Positions 54,820-61,967 are shown, counted from the first letter of the stretch. The stretch: 64,000 nucleotides of DNA from JBMORL01 sp049322335 (GCA_049322335.1 JBMORL010000020.1:1-64000); one strand, 5' to 3'. Notes: a model not told the origin generated them from the letters alone. Numbers and translations are program-made.

Positions 54820-54858
54820 GCAGCGGCAGTTAGCAGTGGGCCGTTGCAGTCATTGGCC
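54813..54858. repeat. Degenerate GCAGT repeat cluster spanning the transporter stop codon
   Basis: GCAGT occurs at 54813, 54826, 54833 and 54846, with related GGCAG between. The first unit includes the TAG stop of the transporter gene. A GGCC...GGCC palindrome closes the cluster. Confidence 0.5.
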
Positions 54859-54928
54859 GATGTGGATTGATGGTTTGAGTGGGCGGGTAATTAATAATCA
54901 ACTTGAAAATTTTTCCTATTTTTAAACC

Positions 54929-55789
54929 ATGAAAGGAATTATTCTGGCCGGGGGATCGGGTACGCGGTTGCATCCGCTGACATTGGCGGTGAGCAAGCAG
55001 CTGATGCCGGTGTATGATAAACCTATGATTTATTATCCTCTTTCCACGCTGATGAGTGCGGGTATAAACGAGATTTTGATTATTTCCACGCCTCACGACC
55101 TTCCTCATTTTGAAAAATTACTGGGAGATGGCTCAAGGCTGGGATGTAAATTCAGTTATTCCGAACAAGCAGTGCCCAACGGGTTAGCCCAGGCTTTTGT
55201 GATAGGAGAAAAATTCATTGGAAAAGAAAAAGCAGCGCTTATCCTGGGCGATAATATTTTTTATGGTGCGGGCATGAGTAAAAACCTGCAGCAAAACACC
55301 AATGTGGAGGGAGGAGTAATTTATGCCTATCACGTTTCTGATCCCGAACGATATGGCGTGGTGGAGTTTGATGAAAACAACAATGCTGTTTCCATTGAAG
55401 AAAAACCCAAAAACCCAAAATCCAATTATGCTGTTCCGGGCTTGTATTTTTACGACAACTCTGTAATTGAAATCGCCAAAAACCTACAGCCCAGTGCACG
55501 TGGCGAATATGAGATTACTGATGTAAACAAAGAATACCTGCGAAAGGGAAAATTAAAAGTATCTGTTCTCGATCGTGGCACTGCATGGCTGGATACGGGA
55601 ACATTTGCCTCACTGATGCAGGCCGGGCAATTTGTAGAAGTGATCGAAGAGCGGCAGGGTTTAAAAGTGGGATGTATTGAAGAAGTGGCTTTCAATATGG
55701 GCTACATTGACAGCTCACAGCTGAAAAAAATAGCCGAACCACTGGTGAAAAGCGGTTACGGAAATTATCTTCTTAATCTCATCCGTTAA
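54929..55789 (+). CDS. rfbA: Glucose-1-phosphate thymidylyltransferase (RfbA/RmlA)
   Basis: A 286-residue nucleotidyltransferase of normal length. It has the GGSGTRLHPLTLAVSKQLMP signature (residues 8-27), YDKPMIYYPLSTLM, LILGDNIFYG and the product-site strand FVEVIEERQGLKVGC. It makes dTDP-glucose, the first step towards dTDP-rhamnose and related sugars for LPS. The remaining rml genes are not in this window. A TATTTTTA box 4 bp before the ATG may be its promoter. The prenyl synthase gene follows after one base. Confidence 0.96.
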   Translation: MKGIILAGGSGTRLHPLTLAVSKQLMPVYDKPMIYYPLSTLMSAGINEILIISTPHDLPHFEKLLGDGSRLGCKFSYSEQAVPNGLAQAFVIGEKFIGKEKAALILGDNIFYGAGMSKNLQQNTNVEGGVIYAYHVSDPERYGVVEFDENNNAVSIEEKPKNPKSNYAVPGLYFYDNSVIEIAKNLQPSARGEYEITDVNKEYLRKGKLKVSVLDRGTAWLDTGTFASLMQAGQFVEVIEERQGLKVGCIEEVAFNMGYIDSSQLKKIAEPLVKSGYGNYLLNLIR

Positions 55790-55790
55790 A

Positions 55791-56756
55791 ATGAGGGCTA
55801 TCAGCGAATACCATCAGTTGGTGGAAACTGCCATTTCATCCACATCATTTCCTGAAAATCCAAAAGACCTTTATTTGCCATTGCGGTATTTTCTTTCTCT
55901 TGGCGGAAAAAGAATGCGACCCGTTATGGTATTGTTGTCACACGAAATGTTTGGCGGAAAAGCAGAGCGGGTTATTCCACAGGCTTTGGCGTATGAATTT
56001 TTTCACAACTTTACGCTTATTCACGATGATATTATGGATAAAGCTCCTTTGAGACGCGGCCTGGCTACTGTTCATACCAAATGGAATGAAAGTACGGCTA
56101 TACTTTCGGGAGATGTTTTATTTGTAAAATCGATGGAACTGCTTTCACAGTGCGATGCAAATTATTTACAGCCGCTGCAAAAACTATTTTTTAAAACGGC
56201 TACCGAAGTTTGCGAAGGCCAGCAAATGGATATGGATTTTGAAAACCAGGACGATGTTTCTATTTCAGAATATTTAGAAATGATTACGCTGAAAACCGCA
56301 GTGCTTCCGGCAGCTTGCCTTGCTTCGGGAGCATTGTTAGCCAATGCCAGCGAAACGGATATCGAACATATTTATGCATTCGGAAAAAACCTGGGTATTG
56401 CTTTTCAGCTGAAAGATGACTTGCTGGATATTTTTGGTGATGAAGAAAAATTCGGCAAACAAAAAGGTGGCGATATCCTGGCCGGTAAAAAAACATTTTT
56501 ACTTCTTACTGCGCTAAAAGATGCCGAAACTTCGCAAAAGAAAAAACTTCAGGAACGGATGAAAAATAACAGCGCTGATAAAGTAAATGCTGTAACCGTT
56601 ATGTATAACGAAATGAAAGTAGCAGAAAAAACAGAAAATGAAATGAATCATTATTTTCAGCTGGCGATGAATCATCTTTCAAAAATTAATCTTCCCGAAA
56701 AAAACAAACAGCCTGTAAAAGAACTCGCACTGCAATTAATGGCAAGAGTAAGTTAA
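55791..56756 (+). CDS. Polyprenyl diphosphate synthase (trans-isoprenyl)
   Basis: A 321-residue enzyme with both aspartate-rich motifs: LIHDDIMDKAPLRRG (DDxxD at residues 79-83) and FQLKDDLLDIFGD (about 209-213), plus the LGGKRMRP substrate-binding motif. It condenses isopentenyl diphosphate onto an allylic primer. The chain length cannot be told from sequence alone; it could make the menaquinone side chain precursor or geranylgeranyl/farnesyl diphosphate. It is in an operon with rfbA upstream and kdsB downstream (1-bp gaps). Confidence 0.94.
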   Translation: MRAISEYHQLVETAISSTSFPENPKDLYLPLRYFLSLGGKRMRPVMVLLSHEMFGGKAERVIPQALAYEFFHNFTLIHDDIMDKAPLRRGLATVHTKWNESTAILSGDVLFVKSMELLSQCDANYLQPLQKLFFKTATEVCEGQQMDMDFENQDDVSISEYLEMITLKTAVLPAACLASGALLANASETDIEHIYAFGKNLGIAFQLKDDLLDIFGDEEKFGKQKGGDILAGKKTFLLLTALKDAETSQKKKLQERMKNNSADKVNAVTVMYNEMKVAEKTENEMNHYFQLAMNHLSKINLPEKNKQPVKELALQLMARVS

Positions 56757-56757
56757 T

Positions 56758-57483
56758 ATGAGAATTTTAGGAATCATCCCATCGCGCTATGCCTCTACCC
56801 GTTTTCCCGGAAAACCACTTGTGGATATACAGGGAAAAACCATGATACAGCGTGTATATGAACAGGCAAAAAAATCGAATCTTCTGCATGATGTGGCAGT
56901 GGCTACCGATGACCAGCGCATTTTTGATCATGTGAACTCTTTCGGGGGAAAAGCAGTAATGACTTCCTCTTCCCACCAAAGTGGTACCGACCGCTGCGCG
57001 GAGGCACTAACGTTATGCGGACAAACGTACGATGTGGTGATCAACATACAGGGAGATGAACCTTTCATCGATCCGCAGCAAATCGATTCACTTTGCCAAT
57101 TGTTCAATGATCCAACGGTTGAACTCGGAACACTGGTAAGAAAAACTGAAGATCCCAACCTTATTCTTAATTATAACCGGATAAAAGTAATAGTGGATAT
57201 TTACAATAATGCGCTTTACTTCAGCCGCTCTCCCCTTCCCTCTATGGCCGGTATACAACCCGGAGAGTGGGGATATATTCATCCTTACTGGCTGCATATC
57301 GGAATTTACGGGTATCGTGCCGAAATTCTTCAAAAAATCACAAAACTTCCCGTGGGTTGGATGGAAAAAGCTGAAAAACTGGAACAATTACGCTGGCTGG
57401 AGAATGGACATCGTATCAAAGTAGCTGAAACTGAACATGAGTCGGTTTCGGTGGATACTCCTGAGGATTTGAAGAGGCTTTAA
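56758..57483 (+). CDS. kdsB: 3-deoxy-manno-octulosonate cytidylyltransferase (CMP-Kdo synthetase)
   Basis: A 241-residue CMP-sugar synthetase. It has IIPSRYASTRFPGKPLVDI (nucleotide loop), VAVATDDQRI, SGTDRCAEA, INIQGDEPFIDP and YFSRSPLPSMAG. It activates Kdo for transfer to lipid A, so the cell makes LPS. It is the third gene of the rfbA-prenyl synthase-kdsB unit. Repeat copy f begins at the base after its TAA stop. Confidence 0.97.
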   Translation: MRILGIIPSRYASTRFPGKPLVDIQGKTMIQRVYEQAKKSNLLHDVAVATDDQRIFDHVNSFGGKAVMTSSSHQSGTDRCAEALTLCGQTYDVVINIQGDEPFIDPQQIDSLCQLFNDPTVELGTLVRKTEDPNLILNYNRIKVIVDIYNNALYFSRSPLPSMAGIQPGEWGYIHPYWLHIGIYGYRAEILQKITKLPVGWMEKAEKLEQLRWLENGHRIKVAETEHESVSVDTPEDLKRL

Positions 57484-57520
57484 CCTCACCCCTGGCCCCC
57501 TCTCCCCGGGAGAGGGGGGA
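57484..57520. repeat. CT/AG palindromic repeat, copy f (abuts stop codon)
   Basis: Starts CCTCACCCCTGG directly after the kdsB stop. A perfect 11-bp stem CCCCCTCTCCC / GGGAGAGGGGG surrounds the centre at 57507. The 316-bp space to the next gene otherwise holds only copy g and a weak promoter; I see no gene in it. Confidence 0.8.
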
Positions 57521-57618
57521 AATACTTTTTTGGTTTCAGATCATGTTCCCGGAAAAATTTTGGAAGTTTTCTTTTATTCACAATCGATCTCATTCCTGAT
57601 GCTGCTGCACTCAGAACG

Positions 57619-57668
57619 GCCCCCCGACCCTTCTCCCGCAAGTCTGCGGGACACGCGTGCGAGAGGGG
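57619..57668. repeat. CT/AG palindromic repeat, copy g
   Basis: An outer CCCTTCTC pairs with GAGAGGGG (one G-T pair). Nested inside are CCCGCA-AGTC-TGCGGG (57635-57650) and the word ACACGCGTGC. It is 98 bp from copy f, echoing the a/b and c/d pairs. Confidence 0.65.
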
Positions 57669-57799
57669 AAAAACCATAAAATAATACATTTATTTCCCCT
57701 GTATCGGGGAAAGGAGATTGGTGGGTTAGGTTGGTATTCAGGTTGTTTCTACATAAAAAATTGATTTGGGAAAAACCACGGGGGTGTATTATCTTTACG

Positions 57800-58897
57800 A
57801 TGGAAATGAACATTGAAAAATACATTACGGGGCTGCTTTACAGGTATGATTGTGTAATTATACCCGGGTTGGGTGGATTTGTGGCGAATCATAGTCCCGC
57901 CAGTATCAATCATGTAACAAAAGTTGCTTTTCCTCCTTCAAAGAGCATCATCTTTAATAAAAATCTTATTACCAATGATGGTTTGCTGGCTGACACCATT
58001 GCGCGCGAGGAAAATATCAGTTATGCTGCAGCTAATTCGAAAGTAGCCGTGTTTGTTGCTTTTTGCCGTGAAAAACTGCAGAGAAGAGAACGGGTTGAAT
58101 TTGAAGAGCTGGGTGTTCTTTATTACGACCAGGAAAATAATATACAGTTCAAACCTGAATTTTCTGCCAATTTTCTTGCCGAGTCATTCGGACTGATGCC
58201 GGTGGCAGCCAATGAACTGGCAAAAGCAGTGGAAGAGAAAAAAGAAGAAGCAAAAATTATTGAACTTCCGAAAGAAAAAATCATTGCAGAAAAACTTACA
58301 GGTGATAAGGAAAAAGCAAAAGTAGTTGAACTGAAACCCGAAAAATCATTTATCCGCAAATACTGGCCCGCTGCGGCAGTCCTGTTACCGGTAGCTTTTT
58401 ATTCAGTTTGGATTCCTGTTAAAACCGATGTGCTGAAAACAGGATATATCGATGTAAATGACTTAAATCCCTTTCACGTTAGAAGTGAGCGTGCTTACAA
58501 TGAACGTGTTTCCGTCTTTCAGTTTTTTGCAGGTGAAAGTACCGATGAATGGAAACAACTTACCGCTACAGCCGGTGGAACCACATTCACCATTCCTGTT
58601 GACGAAAACACCTATGTGGTTTCTACCGTTGCTGAAAGCACTTTTGTAAAAGACCCTGTAATTGAAAATGCCGACATGGACATTCACATTATTGGCGGAT
58701 GTTTTATGGATCCCAACAATGCCGGTAACCAGGTGAAACTTTTACAGCAACAGGGATACAGTGCCTACATCCTGGATAAACACAATGGTTTACACAGGGT
58801 GGCCATCAGCAGCCATGCCGACATGGGAGAAGCCATGCTTCACCTGAAAGATATCCGCGCTAAAGGAAATACAGCCGCCTGGATTCTGGAAAAATAA
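57800..58897 (+). CDS. HU-domain (CCDC81-like) and SPOR-domain membrane protein
   Basis: A 365-residue protein with an N-terminal pair of HU/CCDC81-like domains (IEKYITGLLYRYDCVIIPGLGGFV, SAKSIIFNKNLITNDGLL-type region, EFEELGVLYYD; residues ~1-130). A charged linker follows, then one membrane helix (about 190-205, YWPAAAVLLPVAFYSVWI) and a C-terminal SPOR domain (MDIHIIGGCFMDPNNAGNQV ... YILDKHNGLHRVAIS). The layout puts the HU part in the cytosol and SPOR in the periplasm, as if to link DNA or a cytosolic scaffold to septal peptidoglycan. The frame opens at a TTG at 57731. ATG 57800 or 57806 is the better start; a TATCTTTA box at 57790-57797 favours 57806. Confidence 0.88.
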   Translation: MEMNIEKYITGLLYRYDCVIIPGLGGFVANHSPASINHVTKVAFPPSKSIIFNKNLITNDGLLADTIAREENISYAAANSKVAVFVAFCREKLQRRERVEFEELGVLYYDQENNIQFKPEFSANFLAESFGLMPVAANELAKAVEEKKEEAKIIELPKEKIIAEKLTGDKEKAKVVELKPEKSFIRKYWPAAAVLLPVAFYSVWIPVKTDVLKTGYIDVNDLNPFHVRSERAYNERVSVFQFFAGESTDEWKQLTATAGGTTFTIPVDENTYVVSTVAESTFVKDPVIENADMDIHIIGGCFMDPNNAGNQVKLLQQQGYSAYILDKHNGLHRVAISSHADMGEAMLHLKDIRAKGNTAAWILEK

Positions 58898-59104
58898 TTT
58901 CTTCATTGCAAAAAATATTACGGCATGAAAAAACTTTACTTCCTGTTTTTTATTAACCGTAAAACGCAAATGGAACAAAGGCAGTTTTATATTTCCCGAA
59001 ATAGTTTAGCTATCGGTCAATATCTGCCGGAGATCGTTTATGCCCACTCTGCCACGCGCCTGAAAGTGAATTTCAGATGAAGCATGGAAATTGAATGAAT
59101 TGAT

Positions 59105-59112
59105 TATTTTTG
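59105..59112 (+). promoter_or_regulatory. Promoter -7 box TATTTTTG for tRNA-Arg
   Basis: An exact TAnnTTTG match 65 bp before the mature tRNA 5' end. The 280 bp between the HU-SPOR gene and the tRNA otherwise holds a doubtful 51-codon frame and the hairpin listed next. Confidence 0.4.
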
Positions 59113-59143
59113 CAGGCTTTTTGTTCTTTAGCATACATTTTCA

Positions 59144-59174
59144 TTTCATTGCTGTTATAAAAACAGCAATGAAA
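59144..59174 (+). other. Perfect 13-bp hairpin in the pre-tRNA leader
   Basis: TTTCATTGCTGTT (59144-59156) and AACAGCAATGAAA (59162-59174) pair perfectly around a 5-nt loop, ending 3 nt before the tRNA. No T-run follows on either strand, so it is not a normal terminator. It may be part of the 5' leader removed by RNase P. Confidence 0.6.
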
Positions 59175-59177
59175 AAT

Positions 59178-59253
59178 GGCCCCATAGTTCAACAGGATAG
59201 AACGGGAGTTTCCTAAACTTCTAATCGAGGTTCGAGTCCCCGTGGGGCTACCA
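59178..59253 (+). tRNA. tRNA-Arg (anticodon CCT)
   Basis: A 76-nt cloverleaf with CCA encoded. The acceptor GGCCCCA pairs with TGGGGCT (G1-U72 wobble). The D arm is GTTC...GAAC. The anticodon arm is GGAGT-TTCCTAA-ACTTC with anticodon CCT. The T arm is CGAGG-TTCGAGT-CCCCG with one A-C mismatch in the stem. It reads AGG codons. Confidence 0.95.
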
Positions 59254-59297
59254 ATGAAGCAGTCCGTCCCATAGGGCGGGCGCTTCATTATTTTTTT
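59253..59297 (+). terminator. Terminator after tRNA-Arg
   Basis: AATGAAGC...CCGTCCC pairs with GGGCGGG...GCTTCATT around a short ATA loop and is followed by a T-run (59289-59297). It overlaps the last base of the tRNA. Confidence 0.85.
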
Positions 59298-59327
59298 GGC
59301 AAAAAGATAAATATTTTGTTATTTTCG
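59295..59327 (+). promoter_or_regulatory. Possible promoter of the GIY-YIG gene
   Basis: TTTG (59295-59298, inside the tRNA terminator T-run) and TATTTTCG (59320-59327, one mismatch to TAnnTTTG) are spaced 21 bp apart. The ATG at 59331 follows after 3 bp, so the message would be leaderless. Confidence 0.4.
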
Positions 59328-59330
59328 AAT

Positions 59331-60017
59331 ATGAGAAAAAAGCCATCCCTAATTACCGAATCGTTCGAATTTATTTCCAGTGAACTTTTTTCGAGGTACT
59401 CGGATGTCATCCCCGAAATAATTGGTAAATCTTCCGGAGTTTATGCATTATTCAACAACTATCGGCTTTATTATATAGGAAGAGCAAAAAATTTAAAAAG
59501 TCGTGTTAAACAACATTTGAAGGATAAACATCAAAAACGCTGGACGCATTTCAGTTTATACCTTATACGATATGATGAACACATAGATGATGTAGAATCA
59601 TTGTTAATCCGGATTGCTGCTCCGAAGGGTAATACAGCCAGGCCGAGAAGTGTGGATTTTAAGGGAGAGAAAAAAATAAGATATATTATCAAACAACGAC
59701 AAAAAGAAGAATTGAATAATTTACTACCGGATAAACGAAAAAATAAAACTATCAGTAAAAGGAACAAAAAAATCAAATTTGATTCTTTAAAAGGATTAGT
59801 TACAAAACGTACATCATTATACAAGACATATAAAGGGAAAACTTATGTTGCTACATTAACACCCGCAGGCTGTATTATATTCAACAATAAAAAATACTAT
59901 CGCCCTACTTCTGCTGCAAAAGCAATAATCAAAAATAGAACAGTTAACGGATGGACTTTTTGGAAGTTTAAAAATAATAATGGGGGTCTCGTTTCTTTGA
60001 ATCAAATGAGACAATAA
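59331..60017 (+). CDS. GIY-YIG nuclease-domain protein with RAMA/DUF2924-like C-terminus
   Basis: A 228-residue protein. The GIY-YIG core has GVYALF (residues 36-41), YYIGRAKNLKSRVKQH (47-62; catalytic Tyr and Arg) and Glu89 in DDVESLLIRI as the likely metal ligand, with PKGNTA near 98-103. A basic linker (PDKRKNKTISKRNKKIKF) leads to a C-terminal ~55-residue domain (TYVATLTPAGCIIFNNKKYY ... TSAAKAIIKNRTVNGWTFWKF) resembling RAMA/DUF2924/DUF4357 modules often fused to restriction or mobile-element nucleases. A nuclease acting on foreign or modified DNA is plausible but not shown. The ATG at 59331 is preferred over an upstream TTG (59316). The gene is AT-rich and sits right after tRNA-Arg. Confidence 0.82.
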   Translation: MRKKPSLITESFEFISSELFSRYSDVIPEIIGKSSGVYALFNNYRLYYIGRAKNLKSRVKQHLKDKHQKRWTHFSLYLIRYDEHIDDVESLLIRIAAPKGNTARPRSVDFKGEKKIRYIIKQRQKEELNNLLPDKRKNKTISKRNKKIKFDSLKGLVTKRTSLYKTYKGKTYVATLTPAGCIIFNNKKYYRPTSAAKAIIKNRTVNGWTFWKFKNNNGGLVSLNQMRQ

Positions 60018-60022
60018 TAAAT

Positions 60023-60047
60023 AATGCCGGATGAACTCCGGCATTAC
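60023..60047. terminator. Bidirectional terminator between convergent genes
   Basis: TAATGCCGG (60023-60031) and CCGGCATTA (60039-60047) form a perfect 9-bp stem with a 7-nt loop. T-rich sequence follows on the minus strand (TTTATTATTG), and a weaker one on the plus strand. Confidence 0.8.
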
Positions 60048-60054
60048 TTTACAA

Positions 60055-60291
60055 CTATTTATAATACTTTAATATTAATAAAATAGCTAAAATCGCAACA
60101 GTTAACACAACTATAAAACTAACAATCTTCGCAGCCGTGCCATATACGGTGATACAACTATTGTCAGTACAAACCGTTGCTATTTCATTCGAATTGTAAA
60201 TATTATTCATATTTCTATACGAATTAAAATAATTAATAATTTCCATCGCTCTACCCGGATGGTTTAGGTTTATTTGCCGTTTTGATAGCAT
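60055..60291 (-). CDS. Small tail-anchored membrane protein, unknown
   Basis: A protein of 78 residues with a single hydrophobic helix at the C-terminal end (IVSFIVVLTVAILAILLILKYYK). Before it is a polar N-terminal half with two Cys (ATVCTDNSCITVYG). No family is recognised. The start at 60291 overlaps the preceding gene by 22 bp; an ATG at 60246 (MEIINYFNSYRN) would avoid the overlap and give 63 residues. It is the last of four minus-strand accessory genes. Confidence 0.55.
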   Translation of the reverse strand: MLSKRQINLNHPGRAMEIINYFNSYRNMNNIYNSNEIATVCTDNSCITVYGTAAKIVSFIVVLTVAILAILLILKYYK

Positions 60292-60569
60292 GCTACCAAA
60301 CTAAGCAACAAAAGCAGTCCTCCAATTTTTGCACCCTCATTTTTACTACATAGAAGCAGTGCCGAGGCAACCATTCCTCCGTGAACGATGTCTTCTGCTG
60401 TTTCATCATCCATTGAATCATTTAACTCAAATGAATTTTTAAACCCGTGTGCCGTTCGCATACTAACTGTCCTGCCGGTTTTATCACCTAATGCTTCATT
60501 TATTGCCTTTGATGCATCGGTTAATATTCCATAGTTTCTTTTACTCTTTTTTATAAGTTTATGTGCCAT
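60270..60569 (-). CDS. Small hypothetical protein with C-terminal hydrophobic region
   Basis: A 99-residue protein starting MAHKLIKKSKRNYGILTDAS. The first ~55 residues are polar. A hydrophobic part follows (EDIVHGGMVASALLLCSKN then GAKIGGLLLLLSLVACYQNGK), which could form one or two membrane helices. The frame is open to 60587, but the ATG at 60569 is closest to a normal start. I recognise no family. It overlaps the next small membrane-protein gene, which suggests coupled expression. Confidence 0.6.
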   Translation of the reverse strand: MAHKLIKKSKRNYGILTDASKAINEALGDKTGRTVSMRTAHGFKNSFELNDSMDDETAEDIVHGGMVASALLLCSKNEGAKIGGLLLLLSLVACYQNGK

Positions 60570-60633
60570 AATATTTATTTTATACAAATTTCAGTTTTTT
60601 TATCACGAAAAAATGGGGAAAAATCCCCAAAAT

Positions 60634-61254
60634 TCATTTATTAATTTTTTTTAGTTCCTTTCTGAGTGAAGATCGCTCCATGCCCAGATAAGAAGCAATA
60701 TCATTAATTTTTGCTTTTTTCCAAACATCCCGGAATTCAGATAAAAAGTGTTGTATTTTTTCTATACCAGTTGATTGAAGTATATGAATTCTATCCATTG
60801 CATTAATGTAACTTTGCTCAGCAAAAATTCTCCCTATTCTATTCATATTCGGAATTTTATCGTACAATTTTTCCAAGTTGTCCTTTGATATTACCACCAG
60901 TTGGCTATTTTCTTCTGCAATAATGTTTTCATTTGATTTTTCATTATTAAAAAAACTGTTAAAATCGCAAACTATCAGGTTTCTGGGTAACTCGGGCATA
61001 AGATAAAATCTCGAAGTAATAATCTCGGAATCATTTTTTCGGTTATTATACCTTTCATATCTGGCCACCAAATATCCATTTATCAGAATACCCAATTGGG
61101 GGCAATATGATCCCTTTTTACAAAAAAAATCTCCCTTTTTAAGAGATAATTCGTCAAACGATTCCATTATCAGCGACACATCATTTTGATCCAAATTATA
61201 CTGTTTTAGAACATTTCTAAAAACTTCTTTTGTATTTGACTTTGATACTCTCAT
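60634..61254 (-). CDS. Crp/Fnr-like protein (cNMP-binding fold plus HTH)
   Basis: A 206-residue protein. The N-terminal half is a cyclic-nucleotide-binding-type beta-roll (LKKGDFFCKKGSYCPQLGILINGYLVARYE ... FNSFFNNEKSNENIIAEENSQLVVIS). The C-terminal end has a helix-turn-helix (KKAKINDIASYLGMERSSLRKELKK). The phosphate-binding cassette of true cAMP receptors (RxSA) is not evident. This is the layout of the many Bacteroidota Crp-like regulators whose ligand is unknown. ATG 61254 is chosen because the longer frame runs into the upstream gene. It probably controls its neighbours. Confidence 0.82.
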   Translation of the reverse strand: MRVSKSNTKEVFRNVLKQYNLDQNDVSLIMESFDELSLKKGDFFCKKGSYCPQLGILINGYLVARYERYNNRKNDSEIITSRFYLMPELPRNLIVCDFNSFFNNEKSNENIIAEENSQLVVISKDNLEKLYDKIPNMNRIGRIFAEQSYINAMDRIHILQSTGIEKIQHFLSEFRDVWKKAKINDIASYLGMERSSLRKELKKINK

Positions 61255-61274
61255 ATTTAAAATTTTCAACAAAC

Positions 61275-61967
61275 CTATGCCGCTTTCATTTCCCTGATTA
61301 CTTGTTTCCACGCCTTGTGCATGCTGTAACACATTTCCTTTATTTTAATCATGTCTAATGTTATATTACTAAAAGAATTTATTGTTGTTCCTGCAAAAGG
61401 ATCAATACAAAAACAAAGTTCAGGATTTGGAATTTCTCCCTCTAAAGTTATATGATTAGAGACATATTGATAAAGCAATGTTGTTACAATTTTTGATTGC
61501 GAATTATTGAAAGGTTTTCTTTTTGAAATATGAATCTGACATGCTCCAACATGTATTTCACCGTTCATTTTTATTTTGAATACTAATGTTGGTTTTAACT
61601 TTACCCGCACCCCATAGAATGTAAGATATTTTAACTCCGAACTTATTACTTCAACTTTATTCTCTTTTATTAAAGTTGGAAGTTCTATTTTTTGAAATTT
61701 TTTCAATGCTTCGATAGAACATTCTTTATCAATTTTTTTGTTTTTCTTTTCTGGTTTTCGGGCATTTAGTGTTTTAATTCCATTATTTACAGGACTTAAA
61801 TCACCGCTAAGTCCAATTGATTTCTTAATCCTTGCTTTTGCAAGTTGATACCATTGAGCTTTTATTTTATTAACTTTAAGCTGTTCTTTGAGAATCGCCC
61901 TTTGCCTGGATTCACTAGCCATTAAATATTCAGCAAACGAATTGATAGAAATAGAATAATCTTTCAT
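61275..61967 (-). CDS. Hypothetical protein, unknown family
   Basis: A 230-residue soluble protein. A helical, basic N-terminal third (QRAILKEQLKVNKIKAQWYQLAKARIKKS) precedes an alpha/beta core with the conserved-looking segments KLKPTLVFKIKMNGEIHVGACQIHISKRKPF, SQSKIVTTLLYQYVS and LCFCIDPFAGTTI. I have a vague memory of similar cores (VGAIKLYFSK...) in proteins of mobile or defence regions, but I cannot name the family or a catalytic residue. It heads the minus-strand accessory cluster, 20 bp upstream of the Crp-like gene, in very AT-rich DNA. Confidence 0.65.
   Translation of the reverse strand: MKDYSISINSFAEYLMASESRQRAILKEQLKVNKIKAQWYQLAKARIKKSIGLSGDLSPVNNGIKTLNARKPEKKNKKIDKECSIEALKKFQKIELPTLIKENKVEVISSELKYLTFYGVRVKLKPTLVFKIKMNGEIHVGACQIHISKRKPFNNSQSKIVTTLLYQYVSNHITLEGEIPNPELCFCIDPFAGTTINSFSNITLDMIKIKEMCYSMHKAWKQVIREMKAA

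Noticed and set aside
57486..57825. Minus-strand frames in the kdsB to HU-SPOR gap
   Set aside because: They are translations of the palindromic repeats and cross the HU-SPOR start.
58925..59080. 51-codon frame starting MKKLYFLFF before tRNA-Arg
   Set aside because: The start resembles a signal peptide but the rest is not recognisable and there is no promoter or terminator. It may be a remnant of a T9SS gene; too weak to list as a gene.
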